Assembly: GCF_000830505.1 (NCBI RefSeq)
Contig: NZ_JXOK01000041.1
Coordinates: 43,586-107,585, forward strand
Source of the DNA: Vibrio mytili
Lineage (GTDB): Bacteria; Pseudomonadota; Gammaproteobacteria; Enterobacterales; Vibrionaceae
Direction of reading: 5' to 3'
DNA length: 64,000 nucleotides
Shown here: one piece after another, positions 29,664-41,145 of the stretch
Layout: every line of letters starts with the position of its first letter
Position numbering within the stretch: the stretch's first letter is position 1
Made by a program: the position numbers and the translations under genes
The notes under the pieces: model-generated
Told to the model about the DNA's origin: nothing
What the model saw: the letters and a program-made list of their open reading frames with translations, nothing else
Databases searched by the model: none

Positions 29664-31091
29664 TTATTTCTTCTTAACTGCTTTTTTGTTTGGAAGGTCA
29701 GTGATAGAGCCTTCAAATACTTCAGCAGCTAGACCAACAGACTCGTGAAGAGTTGGGTGAGCGTGGATAGTCAGAGCGATATCTTCTGCATCACAACCCA
29801 TCTCGATCGCAAGACCGATTTCGCCAAGTAGTTCACCACCGTTAGTACCAACGATAGCACCACCGATTACGCGATGCGTTTCTTTGTCGAAGATTAGCTT
29901 AGTCATACCGTCTGCACAGTCAGATGCGATTGCACGACCTGATGCTGCCCATGGGAATGTTGCCACTTCGTACTTGATGCCTTCTTCTTTCGCTTCTTTT
30001 TCAGTCTTACCAACCCAAGCCACTTCTGGCTCAGTGTACGCGATTGAAGGGATAACTTTAGGATCGAAGTAGTGCTTCTTACCAGAGATAACTTCCGCTG
30101 CAACATGGCCTTCATGCACACCTTTGTGTGCAAGCATTGGTTGACCAACAACATCACCGATAGCAAAGATGTGAGGTACGTTAGTACGCATTTGCTTATC
30201 AACGTTGATGAAGCCGCGCTCGTCGATTTCCAGACCCGCTTTTTCACCGTCGATTAGCTTACCGTTTGGTACACGACCGATAGCAACTAGTACAGCATCA
30301 TAGCGTTCTGCTTCAGCAGGTGCTTTTTTGCCTTCCATTGAAACGTAGATACCGTCTTCTTTCGCTTCAACTGCTGTTACTTTTGTTTCTAGCATCAGCT
30401 TGAACTTGTCTTTGATTCGCTTAGTGAAAACCTTAACGATATCTTTGTCTGCCGCAGGGATTACCTGGTCAAACATTTCAACAACTTCAACTTTAGAACC
30501 TAGAGATTGGTATACCGTACCCATTTCTAGACCGATGATACCACCACCCATGATGAGCAGCTTTTCTGGCACTTCTTTTAGTTCAAGAGCGTCAGTAGAA
30601 TCCCAGATACGTGGATCTTCATGCGGGATAAATGGCAGTTTGATTGGACGAGAACCCGCAGCAACAATTGCGTTGTCAAAGTTAACAACCGTGGACTCAC
30701 CTTCACCTTCTACAAGGATAGAGTTAGGGCCAGTAAACTTACCGTAACCGTTCACAACCGTGACGTTACGCATTTTAGCCATGCCACCAAGACCACCTGT
30801 CAGTTGGTTTACAACTTTTTCTTTCCAGATACGGATCTTGCTGATGTCAGTTTGCGGTTCGCCAAACACAACACCGTGCTCAGCCATCGCTTTGGCTTCT
30901 TCAATGACTTTAGAAACGTGAAGAAGTGCTTTTGATGGGATACAACCCACATTCAGACATACACCGCCAAGCGTGCTGTAGCGTTCAACAAGTACGGTTT
31001 CAAGACCTAAATCCGCACAACGGAATGCAGCGGAGTAACCAGCAGGACCAGAACCAAGTACAACAACTTGGGCTTTAATTTCTTTGCTCAT
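29664..31091 (-). CDS. lpd: Dihydrolipoyl dehydrogenase (E3)
   Basis: FAD flavoprotein of 475 residues that reoxidises dihydrolipoamide in pyruvate and 2-oxoglutarate dehydrogenases. Motifs: FAD-binding VLGSGPAGYSAA, the redox disulfide GGVCLNVGCIPSK, NAD-binding GGGIIGLEMG, a second FAD motif FAIGDVVGQPMLAHK, and the C-terminal catalytic His-Glu in IHAHPTLHE. It is the last gene of pdhR-aceE-aceF-lpd, separated from aceF by about 277 bases that may hold an extra promoter. Confidence 0.97.
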   Translation of the reverse strand: MSKEIKAQVVVLGSGPAGYSAAFRCADLGLETVLVERYSTLGGVCLNVGCIPSKALLHVSKVIEEAKAMAEHGVVFGEPQTDISKIRIWKEKVVNQLTGGLGGMAKMRNVTVVNGYGKFTGPNSILVEGEGESTVVNFDNAIVAAGSRPIKLPFIPHEDPRIWDSTDALELKEVPEKLLIMGGGIIGLEMGTVYQSLGSKVEVVEMFDQVIPAADKDIVKVFTKRIKDKFKLMLETKVTAVEAKEDGIYVSMEGKKAPAEAERYDAVLVAIGRVPNGKLIDGEKAGLEIDERGFINVDKQMRTNVPHIFAIGDVVGQPMLAHKGVHEGHVAAEVISGKKHYFDPKVIPSIAYTEPEVAWVGKTEKEAKEEGIKYEVATFPWAASGRAIASDCADGMTKLIFDKETHRVIGGAIVGTNGGELLGEIGLAIEMGCDAEDIALTIHAHPTLHESVGLAAEVFEGSITDLPNKKAVKKK

Positions 31092-31330
31092 TTTGACCTC
31101 TTGTAGTCATTATCCCTAACAGGCTGAGTAGTATTTTGATTCTTTTTGTTTAAGTAAGATTTTTTAAACAGTGACTTTCAGACCGCTAACAGTTTACAGA
31201 GATGTTAATGGCGTGAAAAGTAAATCAATTTAGCCTGTGAGCTAGACAACAATTCGATTGAGAAAACCCTGAACTAAGTTGGGGGAACAACCAAATTGTC
31301 GATAATTTTTATTCGTTATTCGCTATAAAC

Positions 31331-31354
31331 AGAGGCGGCTAATTTGCCGCCTCT
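31331..31354 (-). terminator. Hairpin between aceF and lpd (possible attenuator)
   Basis: AGAGGCGGC and GCCGCCTCT form a 9-pair GC-rich stem with a 6-base loop just after the aceF stop. No U run follows on the minus strand, so it may stabilise the aceEF transcript or partly terminate it before lpd. Confidence 0.5.
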
Positions 31355-31368
31355 CTCATCCACTTCTG

Positions 31369-33269
31369 TTAAAGAACTAGACGACGAATGTCAGATAGAC
31401 ATGAGTTAGGTAAGTGATGAAACGCGCACCTTCCGCACCATCAATCACACGGTGATCGTATGACAGAGACAATGGAAGTTGTAGACGCGGTTCGAACTCT
31501 TTACCGTTCCATACAGGTTTCATCTCAGACTTAGACACACCTAGGATACCCACTTCTGGCGCGTTTACGATAGGAGTAAACGCCGTACCGCCGATGCCGC
31601 CAAGACTAGAGATAGTGAAACAGCCACCTTGCATGTCAGCAGCCGTTAGCTTACCTGCACGTGCTTTCTTAGAAACAACCATTAGCTCTTCAGATAGCTC
31701 GTAGATGCCTTTCTTGTTCACGTCTTTAAATACAGGAACAACCAGACCGTTTGGTGTATCTACTGCGATACCGACATTCACGTATTTCTTCAGAATTAGG
31801 CTCTCACCATCTTCTGATAGTGAAGAGTTGAATGCTGGGAACGCTTCAAGCGCTTTAGCTACCGCTTTCATGATGAACACAAGTGGCGTGATCTTCATGC
31901 CAGTGTCTTTCTTAGCTTCAATCGCGTTTTGCTCTTTACGGAATGCTTCAAGAGCCGTGATGTCTGCGTTGTCCCACTGTGTAACGTGCGGGATCATTAC
32001 CCAGTTACGGTGTAGGTTTGCACCAGAGATCTTCTTAATGCGAGATAGCGGTTTAACTTCTGTCTCACCGAACTTGCTGAAGTCCACTTTTGGCCATGGT
32101 AGTAGACCAAGAGCTGCACCGTCACCTTTGCCAGATGCTGCTGCACCAGACTCAAGACGCTTAAGCGCTTCTTTCACGTAGTTCTGAACGTCTTCTTTCA
32201 GGATACGGCTCTTACGACCAGAACCTTTAACCTTAGAAAGGTTTACGCCGAACTCGCGAGCTAGACGACGAACAACTGGAGACGCATGAGCGTACTCATC
32301 GTTCTCTTTGAAATCGCCTGCGGCCGGCGTTCCGGTCGCTGCTGGAGCTGCCGCCGCTGGAGCTTCCGCTTTAGGCGCTGCTGCTGGTGCTGCCGCTTGA
32401 GCTGGAGCAGGTGCTGCGCCCGCAACTTCGAATACCATGATTAGTGAGCCAGTAGACACTTTGTCGCCAGCTGCAATCTTGATTTCTTTAACTGTACCAG
32501 CGAATGGTGCCGGTACTTCCATTGAAGCTTTGTCGCCTTCAACAGTGATTAGAGATTGCTCTTCTTCCACTGTATCGCCAACTGCAACCATGATTTCAGT
32601 GACTTCTACTTCGTCGCCACCGATATCTGGAACGTTAACTTCTTTGGCTGCTGCGGCCGGCGTTCCAGATGCTGCTGGAGCTGCCGCCGCTGGTGCTTCT
32701 ACTGCCGCTGGTGCTGCCGGAGCACCGGAACCTGCAGTTTCAAAGACCATGATCAGTGAACCAGTCGATACTTTATCGCCTGCTGCTACTTTGATCTCTT
32801 TAAGCGTACCTGCGAATGGTGCCGGTACTTCCATAGAAGCTTTGTCGCCTTCTACCGTGATCAGAGATTGCTCTTCTTCGATGCTGTCGCCGATAGCTAC
32901 CATGATTTCAGTAACTTCAACTTCGTCACCACCGATGTCTGGTACGTGAACTTCTTTCAATTCTGCCGCTGCTGCTGGAGCTGGAGCTGCTGCTGGAGCC
33001 GCTTCTGCCGCAGGAGCAGGTGCAGCTTCAGCTGCACCCTCGGCTTCGAAAATCATGATTAGAGAACCAGTAGAAACCTTGTCGCCTTCTGCAACTTTGA
33101 TTTCTTTAACGATACCCGCTTGAGAAGCAGGTACTTCCATAGAAGCTTTATCGCCTTCAACAGTGATCAGAGACTGCTCTTCTTCAACCTTGTCGCCAAC
33201 GCTCACAAGAATCTCAGTAACTTCAACCTCATCCGCACCGATGTCTGGTACATTAATTTCGATTGCCAT
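31369..33269 (-). CDS. aceF: Pyruvate dehydrogenase E2, dihydrolipoamide acetyltransferase (C-terminal frameshift)
   Basis: Core of the pyruvate dehydrogenase complex. Three lipoyl domains are seen (each with [12 protein letters not shown] around the lipoyl Lys, near residues 40, 145 and 250), linked by Ala/Pro-rich hinges, then the E1/E3-binding domain ([17 protein letters not shown]) and the acetyltransferase domain with the catalytic [12 protein letters not shown]. As read, the frame ends at 31377 with a foreign tail [10 protein letters not shown]. Lengthening the AA at about 31406 to AAA restores [13 protein letters not shown], the normal family ending, with the stop at 31369-31371. Restored length about 633. 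Confidence 0.93.
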
Positions 33270-33288
33270 TTCTTATCTACCTTCTTAA

Positions 33289-35947
33289 TTAAGCGTATAG
33301 CGGGTTTGTTTTCTCAGTGTCGATGTCGAATTTCTTAATAGCTTCTACAACTACAGATTTTTCAACTTCGCCACGTTTCGCTAGTTCAGTTAGCGCTGCT
33401 ACTACTACGTAACCTGCGTTCACTTCGAAGTGACGACGTAGGTTTTCACGGCTGTCTGAACGACCGAAACCGTCAGTACCAAGAACTTTGAATGATTCAG
33501 CAGGGATGAATGCACGAACCTGCTCTGCGTAGTTCTTCATGTAGTCAGTTGCTGCGATCGCTGGCTCAGTACCCATTACCGTTTGGATGTAAGGTACTTG
33601 CGCTTCCGCTTCTGGGTGTAGCATGTTGTAACGCTCTGCTGCTTGGCCATCGCGAGTTACTTCGTTGAACGACGTGACAGAGTAAACGTCAGAGGCAATA
33701 CCGTAGTCATCGCTTAGGATTTGCGCTGCTTTACGAACTTCGGTCATGATAGTGCCCGAGCTCATTAGCTGCACTTTACCTTTAGAACCTGTGTAGGTTT
33801 CTAGCTTGTAGATACCCTTACGAATGCCTTCTTCAGCGCCTTCTGGCATAGCTGGCATTGCGTAGTTCTCGTTCATTAGCGTTAGGTAGTAGTAAACGTT
33901 CTCTTGTTCGCCGTACATACGACGGATACCGTCTTGCATGATTATCGCTACTTCGTAAGCGAATGTTGGGTCGTAAGAGATACAGTTTGGTACTGTGTTT
34001 GCCATGATGTGCGAGTGGCCATCTTCGTGCTGCAGGCCTTCACCGTTTAGCGTTGTACGACCAGCCGTTGCACCCAATAGGAAACCACGAGCTTGTTGGT
34101 CACCAGCCATCCACGCCATGTCGCCAACACGTTGGAAACCGAACATTGAGTAGTAGATGTAGAACGGAATCATTGGTAGGTCGTTTGTCGAGTATGACGT
34201 TGCAGCGGCAACCCATGAAGACATAGCACCTAGCTCGTTGATACCTTCTTGCAGTACCTGCCTGAAGTCGCTTCTTTGTAGTAAGAAACTACGCCACGGT
34301 CTTCTGGTGTGTAAGTCTGGCCTTGCGGGTTGTAGATACCGATTTGACGGAATAGACCTTCCATACCGAAGGTACGCGCTTCATCGGCAATGATAGGAAC
34401 AATGTTCTTACCAATACCTTTGTTCTTCAGTAGAACGTTCAGTGTACGTACAAACGCCATGGTTGTTGAGATATCACGTTTCTGCTCTTCAAGCAGAGGT
34501 TTAAACTCTTCTACTTCAGGGATAGTGAGCGCTTCAGTAAAGTTAGGTAGACGCTGAGGCGTGTAACCGTGAAGTGCTTTACGACGAGCATGCAGGTATT
34601 CGTACTCTTTTGAACCTTCTTCAAGTTTCAGGTACGGAAGCTCTTTCACCGCTTCGTCAGTTAGAAGATCTTGTAGGCCCAGACGATCACGTAGGTGTAG
34701 AACGTGAGTCATGTCCATCTTCTTAACTTGGTGCGCGATGTTCTTACCTTCCGCTGCGTCACCCATGCCGTAACCTTTAACTGTCTTAGCTAGGATAACG
34801 GTTGGACGGCCTTTCGTTTCTTCGGCGTTCTTGTAAGCAGCGTAAAGCTTAGAAGACTCATGACCACCACGCTTAAGTGCGAAGATTTCGTCATCTGTCA
34901 TATCAGCTACAAGTGCAGCTGTCTCTGGGTATTTACCAAAGAAGTGCTCACGCACGTAGCGCCATCTTTAGATTTAAATGTTTGGTAGTCGCCATCGATC
35001 GTTTCGTTCATAAGCTGTAGAAGCTTACCCGTCGTATCTTTAGCAAGTAGTGAATCCCAGTTGTTACCCCAGATTACCTTCACTACGTTCCAACCAGCAC
35101 CTTTGAATAGACCTTCAAGTTCTTGAATGATCTTACCGTTACCCATTACAGGGCCATCAAGACGCTGCAGGTTACAGTTGATTAGGAAACATAGGTTGTC
35201 TAGCTTTTCACGGGCAGCGAAAGAGATAGCACCACGTGATTCTGGCTCATCCATCTCACCGTCACCTAGGAACGCGTATACGCGCTGCTCAGACGTATCT
35301 TTCAGGCCACGGCCTTCTAGGTACTTAAGGAAACGAGCTTGGTAGATAGAAGCAATTGGACCTAGACCCATAGATACGGTCGGGAACTGCCAGAATTCAG
35401 GCATCAATTTCGGGTGCGGGTATGAAGGAAGCCCTTTACCATCGACTTCTTGACGGAAGTTGTCTAGCTGCTCTTCAGTTAGACGACCTTCAACGAATGC
35501 ACGAGAGTAAATACCAGGAGAAATATGACCTTGGTAGTAAACTAGGTCGCCACCGTCCTTCTCGTTTGGCGCACGGAAGAAATGGTTGAAACATGTCTCG
35601 TAGAATGCAGCAGAAGACTGGAAAGACGCCATGTGGCCGCCTAGTTCTAGGTCTTTCTTCGATGCACGTAGAACGATCATGATTGCGTTCCAACGGATAA
35701 TAGAACGAATACGACGCTCTAGCGTTGTGTCACCTGGGTATGCTGGTTCTTGGTCTGCAGGAATCGTATTGATGTAGTTAGTTGTGATACCTGTTGGCAT
35801 ATCAACACCGTCTAGACGTGCTTTATCTAGAACTTGCTCTAGTAGGAACTGAGCGCGCTCTAGACCTTCTTCACGTACAACTGACTCAAGCGCCTGTAGC
35901 CATTCTTGAGTTTCCAGTGCATCTACGTCATGCTTCATATCAGACAT
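33289..35947 (-). CDS. aceE: Pyruvate dehydrogenase E1 component (frame interrupted twice)
   Basis: Thiamine-diphosphate homodimeric E1 that decarboxylates pyruvate, about 886 residues when restored. The N-terminal frame from 35947 contains the cofactor-binding [14 protein letters not shown]...NLQRLDG region. It breaks near 34958 (GCTTACGTG read as GCTACGTG; expected [12 protein letters not shown]). The middle frame breaks again at 34260 (GGCCAGG read as GGCAGG; expected [16 protein letters not shown]). The last frame carries the C-terminal domain to 33289. Both losses are in two-base runs. It lies 19 bases upstream of aceF and 48 bases after pdhR. Confidence 0.93.
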
Positions 35948-35995
35948 GGCGATCTATCCTTCTGTTGGTTGGATCTACTGATTTAAGTAACACTC

Positions 35996-36763
35996 TTATG
36001 AGTGATTACCCTGCTGAATTCGACGTAGAGAACGCTCTCGTCGAGACTCTTCTCGAGTCAAATCCAACAATGTTTCTTCGATGTAAGCCAAATGAGAGTG
36101 AGACATTTCTCGTGCCTGTTCAGGCTGCCCAGAAACAATCGCATCCACAATATTGGCTCGGTGCTTACTTACTTTCTCCACCACTTCTTCTCGGCGGTGA
36201 AGTAATTTTAAATTTTGTAGAACATTTTGCTCAAGTAAAGGCGCAAGGCTACGAACAATATGCAGCAACACCACATTGTGCGCGGCTTCTGTTAAAGCAA
36301 TAAGAAACTGCATAACCGCAGCGGCTTCGGCTTCAACGTTGTTGCTTTTTTGTTCTTCACTGATTTGGTCCAGACAGGTCTGAATACGGGCAAAATCTTC
36401 TTCGGTACCACGCAAAGCCGCAAAATAAGCCGAAATGCCTTCCATCGCATGACGCGTTTCGAGCAGATCAAGTTGTGTCTCAGAGTGAGTCGATAATAAA
36501 TTAAGCAAGGGATCGGAAAAGCTTTTCCAGATGGTATCGCTAACGAATGTGCCACCACCTTGACGGCGACTTAACAAACGCTTTGCTTCCAAGCGCTGAA
36601 TGGCTTCTCGGACTGAAGGACGGGAGACATCAAACTGCTTTGCAAGTTCGCGCTCTGGGGGAAGTTGCTGCCCCGGAGACAATGTTCCTTCCACAATCAA
36701 CCGCTCCAACTCTTGTTCAATCACATCAGAGAGTTTTGGCTGACGAATCCTTTGATAAGCCAT
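35996..36763 (-). CDS. pdhR: Pyruvate dehydrogenase complex repressor
   Basis: GntR-family (FadR subfamily) regulator of 255 residues. The N-terminal winged helix has [22 protein letters not shown]; the C-terminal all-helical FCD domain (about 95-240) binds pyruvate in E. coli. It heads the pdhR-aceEF-lpd operon, and two palindromes upstream match the PdhR operator, so it probably represses its own operon until pyruvate accumulates. Confidence 0.95.
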   Translation of the reverse strand: MAYQRIRQPKLSDVIEQELERLIVEGTLSPGQQLPPERELAKQFDVSRPSVREAIQRLEAKRLLSRRQGGGTFVSDTIWKSFSDPLLNLLSTHSETQLDLLETRHAMEGISAYFAALRGTEEDFARIQTCLDQISEEQKSNNVEAEAAAVMQFLIALTEAAHNVVLLHIVRSLAPLLEQNVLQNLKLLHRREEVVEKVSKHRANIVDAIVSGQPEQAREMSHSHLAYIEETLLDLTREESRRERSLRRIQQGNHS

Positions 36764-36791
36764 AATTTATTATTCTTCTAATTTTGCTGGT

Positions 36792-36808
36792 AAATGGTAA
36801 TACCAATT
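36792..36808 (-). promoter_or_regulatory. Proximal PdhR-type operator
   Basis: AAATGGTAATACCAATT differs from the distal perfect palindrome at two positions. It lies 29 bases before the pdhR start codon, where bound repressor would block elongation or initiation. Confidence 0.55.
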
Positions 36809-36929
36809 TTCAATTGAGGCAGAAATTAACATAATTAAAACGTCACTGTCCAGCCAAAAGTTGACCTAAATCATAGAACAGGCCTAGCCCTAACACTTTG
36901 GCAACAATCGCGCATTAAAACATCAATAT

Positions 36930-36946
36930 AATTGGTATTACCAATT
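36930..36946 (-). promoter_or_regulatory. Distal PdhR operator
   Basis: AATTGGTATTACCAATT is a perfect 17-base palindrome matching the known PdhR box (AATTGGTnnnACCAATT). It lies 167 bases before pdhR, probably at the operon promoter. Confidence 0.75.
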
Positions 36947-37164
36947 TCACGATTAAAACAAGCGATGAATGGATGTGTTAGTTTTTTGAAAGAGAACTAC
37001 AGAAAGTGACAAAACGGTCAGCGAAACGGCGCTTAAAATGCGCCGACAAGAAGAATAATGTTGTTAATTTGCTACATCTGTTTTTTATCTTCACATCACT
37101 CCAAAATATGCAACGTCCAATTTTTAATGGTAAAATGGATAATTATTTACAAATCATCCACATT

Positions 37165-37716
37165 TTAGTTCGCCAATAGTTGTCGATACTTCACCCAATC
37201 AAAGCTTAGACCAGGATCGCTTTTTCTCAACGGTGCAATGAACTGATGCCCAGTAATTCTCGGCAAGGTAATGGCGGGATATTCTTGTTGTATGGCTTGG
37301 GTAACCTGGGTAAGTGATTGATATTGTTCATCTGTATAAGCGATAAATTCCGTTCCTTCTAATTCAATACCGATAGAATAGTCATTACAACTCGCTCGAC
37401 CAGCAAAGCTTGACTGCCCCGCATGCCAAGCTCTATCAAGAAAAGAAACAAATTGAACGACTTCGCCATCTCGCTTAATTAAGCAATGTGCCGAAACACC
37501 CATTTTGTGAATGACGTCAAAAAATGGATGGGCATTGGGATCGAGTTTACCCGTAAAAAAGTCTTCAATATAAGGCCCACCAAATTGCCCGGGCGGCAAG
37601 CTAATATTGTGTACCACTAACAAAGAAATATCTTGTATGTCTGGACGCGCATCAAAAAATGGCGATGGGACATGCTTAGCTTGCATCAACCAACCCTTAT
37701 CGATTATTGAATGCAT
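37165..37716 (-). CDS. ampD: 1,6-anhydro-N-acetylmuramyl-L-alanine amidase AmpD
   Basis: Cytoplasmic zinc amidase of 183 residues that recycles anhydro-muropeptides and thereby keeps AmpR-controlled beta-lactamase low. I start at the ATG at 37716 (MHSIIDKGWLMQAKHVPSPFFDARP), which gives the family length and has GAGGGAGT upstream; the open frame extends to 37836 but overlaps nadC's leader. Zinc ligands are seen in VVHNISLPPG and in the C-terminal TGHQFIAP...SDPG; the catalytic Glu lies in SIGIELEG. Divergent from nadC. Confidence 0.94.
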   Translation of the reverse strand: MHSIIDKGWLMQAKHVPSPFFDARPDIQDISLLVVHNISLPPGQFGGPYIEDFFTGKLDPNAHPFFDVIHKMGVSAHCLIKRDGEVVQFVSFLDRAWHAGQSSFAGRASCNDYSIGIELEGTEFIAYTDEQYQSLTQVTQAIQQEYPAITLPRITGHQFIAPLRKSDPGLSFDWVKYRQLLAN

Positions 37717-37746
37717 ATTAATTACTCCCTCTCTATTGCAAATTAA

Positions 37747-38700
<954 letters not shown>

Positions 38701-38764
38701 CCCGATGAAATAAAAACGTATTATTTCAATAAACTCAAACAGTTGAGTTCAAGCGATTATCACT

Positions 38765-38787
38765 AAAGGGCCAAGCGGCCCTTTTTT
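38765..38787 (+). terminator. Terminator after nadC
   Basis: GGGCC and GGCCC pair around AAGC, flanked by AAA and TTTTTT. The T run directly follows the stem. Confidence 0.8.
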
Positions 38788-38960
38788 ATAACCCACAACA
38801 ATTACATCACTCGCAAAAAATTGCGCGCAATATGCAACACCACGGCAAAGAGTTTTAGCTCACTCGATAGCCGTTCACCAACCCATTTTCAGCCAGCCCT
38901 TCTCTTCTTACTCTTTCGCCAATGCAACAGCATTATTTATTTCATTGAGAAGGAAAGAAA

Positions 38961-39431
38961 ATGAAACCAGTTAAACAAAAAAAACAGCAAGGTTTTACGC
39001 TGATTGAATTAATGATTGTGGTGGCGATTATTGGGATATTGGCAGCGTTTGCTGTGCCTGCGTACCAAGATTATACGAAGAGAGCGACTTTAGGTGAGTT
39101 TCCAAAAGTCGCTTCCGCAGTAAAAGTCGCGATAGAGCTTTGTGGCCATGAGAATGCAGCAGATGGAGATACATTTAAAACTGGATGTGTAGGTGGCTCG
39201 AATGGTATTCCGGCTAGTGTAAATATTAACAATATGCAGATCACAGCAGTTGGAGGTGATGCATCTGGCGCTGTAGACATCCGAGTAGCTGCAACAGCAG
39301 CTAAAGGACCAATTAAGTCAGGGGAAACATATGTTCTGACTGGTACATATTCGGGCAGTGGCATTGAATGGGAAGGTACATGTTACAAGGATGCTGCATT
39401 ATCAGAATCACAAGATGATTACTGCCCATAA
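38961..39431 (+). CDS. pilA: Type IV pilin PilA
   Basis: Major type IV pilin, 156 residues. The prepilin leader is short and basic ([11 protein letters not shown]) with cleavage before [19 protein letters not shown]; Glu5 of the mature protein is present. The globular part has a C-terminal cysteine pair (GTCYKD...DDYCP) forming the usual D-region loop, plus an extra pair near residues 54 and 71 (ELCGHE, KTGCVGG). The pilus serves attachment and DNA uptake (ChiRP type in vibrios). AGAAGGAAAGAAA precedes the start. Pilin sequence is usually strain-variable. The stop overlaps the pilB ATG (TAATG). Confidence 0.93.
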   Translation: MKPVKQKKQQGFTLIELMIVVAIIGILAAFAVPAYQDYTKRATLGEFPKVASAVKVAIELCGHENAADGDTFKTGCVGGSNGIPASVNINNMQITAVGGDASGAVDIRVAATAAKGPIKSGETYVLTGTYSGSGIEWEGTCYKDAALSESQDDYCP

Positions 39432-41115
39432 TGCACACCAACCTATCTACAATTCTTCGCCAATCCGGGTTACTTAGCTTAGCTCAAGAAGAATCGTTAA
39501 TAGAGCAAATCAACGCTTCTGGCATTTCGATGCCGGAGGCGTTAGTTCGTTCTGGCTATCTCACGCCAGAAGAGCTGACTACGCACCTTAGTATCGCAGT
39601 CGGGCTACCTTGCGTAAAACTCGCTGACTACCAATATGTACCTCTATGCCAACAACTTGGCTTGCGTGAATTGATCACTCGTCATCACGCACTGCCACTC
39701 GAGCGTACGTCCTCAACACTCACGTTGGCTGTCGCAGATCCGACCAATCAACAAGCAGAAGATGATTTTCGCTTTGCCACCGGACTACAGATCGAGCTGG
39801 TGATCGCCGACTTTGCTGAGCTAAGCGCGGCCATTCGGCGCTTATATGGCGCTCAATCGGCCAAGAGAAATCAGGTATAAAAGAGATCAACCAAGACGAA
39901 TTGGCGAGCTTGGTTGATATTAGTGATGATGAAATCGACAACATTGAAGATCTCAGTCAGGACGAATCACCAGTAAGTCGCTACATCAACCAGATTTTAT
40001 TGGACGCGGTACGTAAAGGCGCATCGGACATTCACTTTGAACCGTATGAAAAAATGTACCGCGTCCGCCTGCGTTGTGACGGCATTTTAATTGAAACCCA
40101 GCAACCGCCCAGCCATTTAAGCCGCCGTTTATCAGCACGGATCAAGATCTTATCCAAGCTGGATATCGCCGAACGTCGCTTACCCCAAGACGGACGAATC
40201 AAATTAAAACTCAATCAAGACACGGCGATCGATATGCGGGTGTCGACACTGCCTACCCTATTCGGAGAGAAAATCGTACTGCGTTTACTCGACAGCAGTT
40301 CTGCCTCTCTGGATATCGATAAGCTGGGCTACAGCGAACAACAAAAACAGTTGTATCTCAATGCACTGCGTCGCCCACAAGGGATGATTTTGATGACTGG
40401 CCCAACCGGGAGCGGAAAAACCGTTTCCCTGTATACTGGACTAAATATTCTCAATACATCAGAAATCAATATCTCGACTGCGGAAGATCCGGTCGAAATT
40501 AACTTGTCAGGCATAAACCAAGTTCAGGTTCAGCCAAAAATTGGCTTTGGTTTTGCCGAAGCACTGCGCTCATTTTTACGTCAGGATCCGGATGTGGTGA
40601 TGGTCGGAGAAATTCGCGACCTCGACACCGCCGAAATCGCGATTAAAGCAGCGCAAACCGGTCACTTAGTCCTCTCTACTCTGCACACTAACTCCGCAGC
40701 AGAGACCGTAATTCGCCTGTCCAATATGGGGATTGAGAGCTTCAACCTCGCTTCTTCTTTAAGCCTGATCATTGCTCAGCGTCTGGCGCGTAAACTCTGC
40801 CCACATTGTAGACAGCCGCAAGAGCTCACCACGGCGCTGCAGCATGTTGGCATTCACTCCACCGAGAATATTTTTCAAGCCAACCCTCATGGATGCAACG
40901 AATGCACGCATGGTTACTCAGGGCGAACCGGCATTTACGAAGTGATGCACTTTGATGAAACACTTTCCGAAGCGCTAATTAAAGGCGCTTCGGTGCATGA
41001 ACTGGAAAAAATTTCGGTCAATAACGGCATGAGCACCCTACAAATGTCCGGTATAGAGAAACTCAAACAGGGAATCACCAGTTTTAGTGAGTTACAACGC
41101 GTGCTCTATTTTTAG
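39431..41115 (+). CDS. pilB: Type IV pilus assembly ATPase PilB (frame interrupted)
   Basis: Cytoplasmic hexameric ATPase that extends the pilus, about 561 residues when restored. The N-terminal frame has the GSPII_E N-domain ([13 protein letters not shown]...). It ends at 39880 after [15 protein letters not shown]. One base is missing near 39850 (TATGGCCGC read as TATGGCGC); the repair gives [19 protein letters not shown], joining the second frame. That frame has the Walker [10 protein letters not shown], Asp and His boxes, Walker B VMVGEIRD and the C4 zinc motif CPHC...CNEC. The start overlaps pilA by one base. Confidence 0.93.
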
Positions 41116-41145
41116 CTAACCCTATAACATACAGTCACCTAGCCT

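Larger units (their letters stand above)
36764..37164. other. Control region upstream of pdhR
   Basis: 401 bases without a gene. It holds two PdhR-type operators (36792-36808 and 36930-36946) and a hairpin CGGCGC/GCGCCG at 37027-37045. The hairpin lies between the ampD stop and the pdh promoter region but has no T run. The rest is AT-rich and shows nothing I can name. Confidence 0.65.

Noticed and set aside
31705..32949. Long open frames opposite aceF (31705-32181 and 32437-32949, + strand)
   Set aside because: They mirror the repeated lipoyl domains and Ala/Pro linkers of aceF and have no family features or ribosome sites; shadows of biased codon use.
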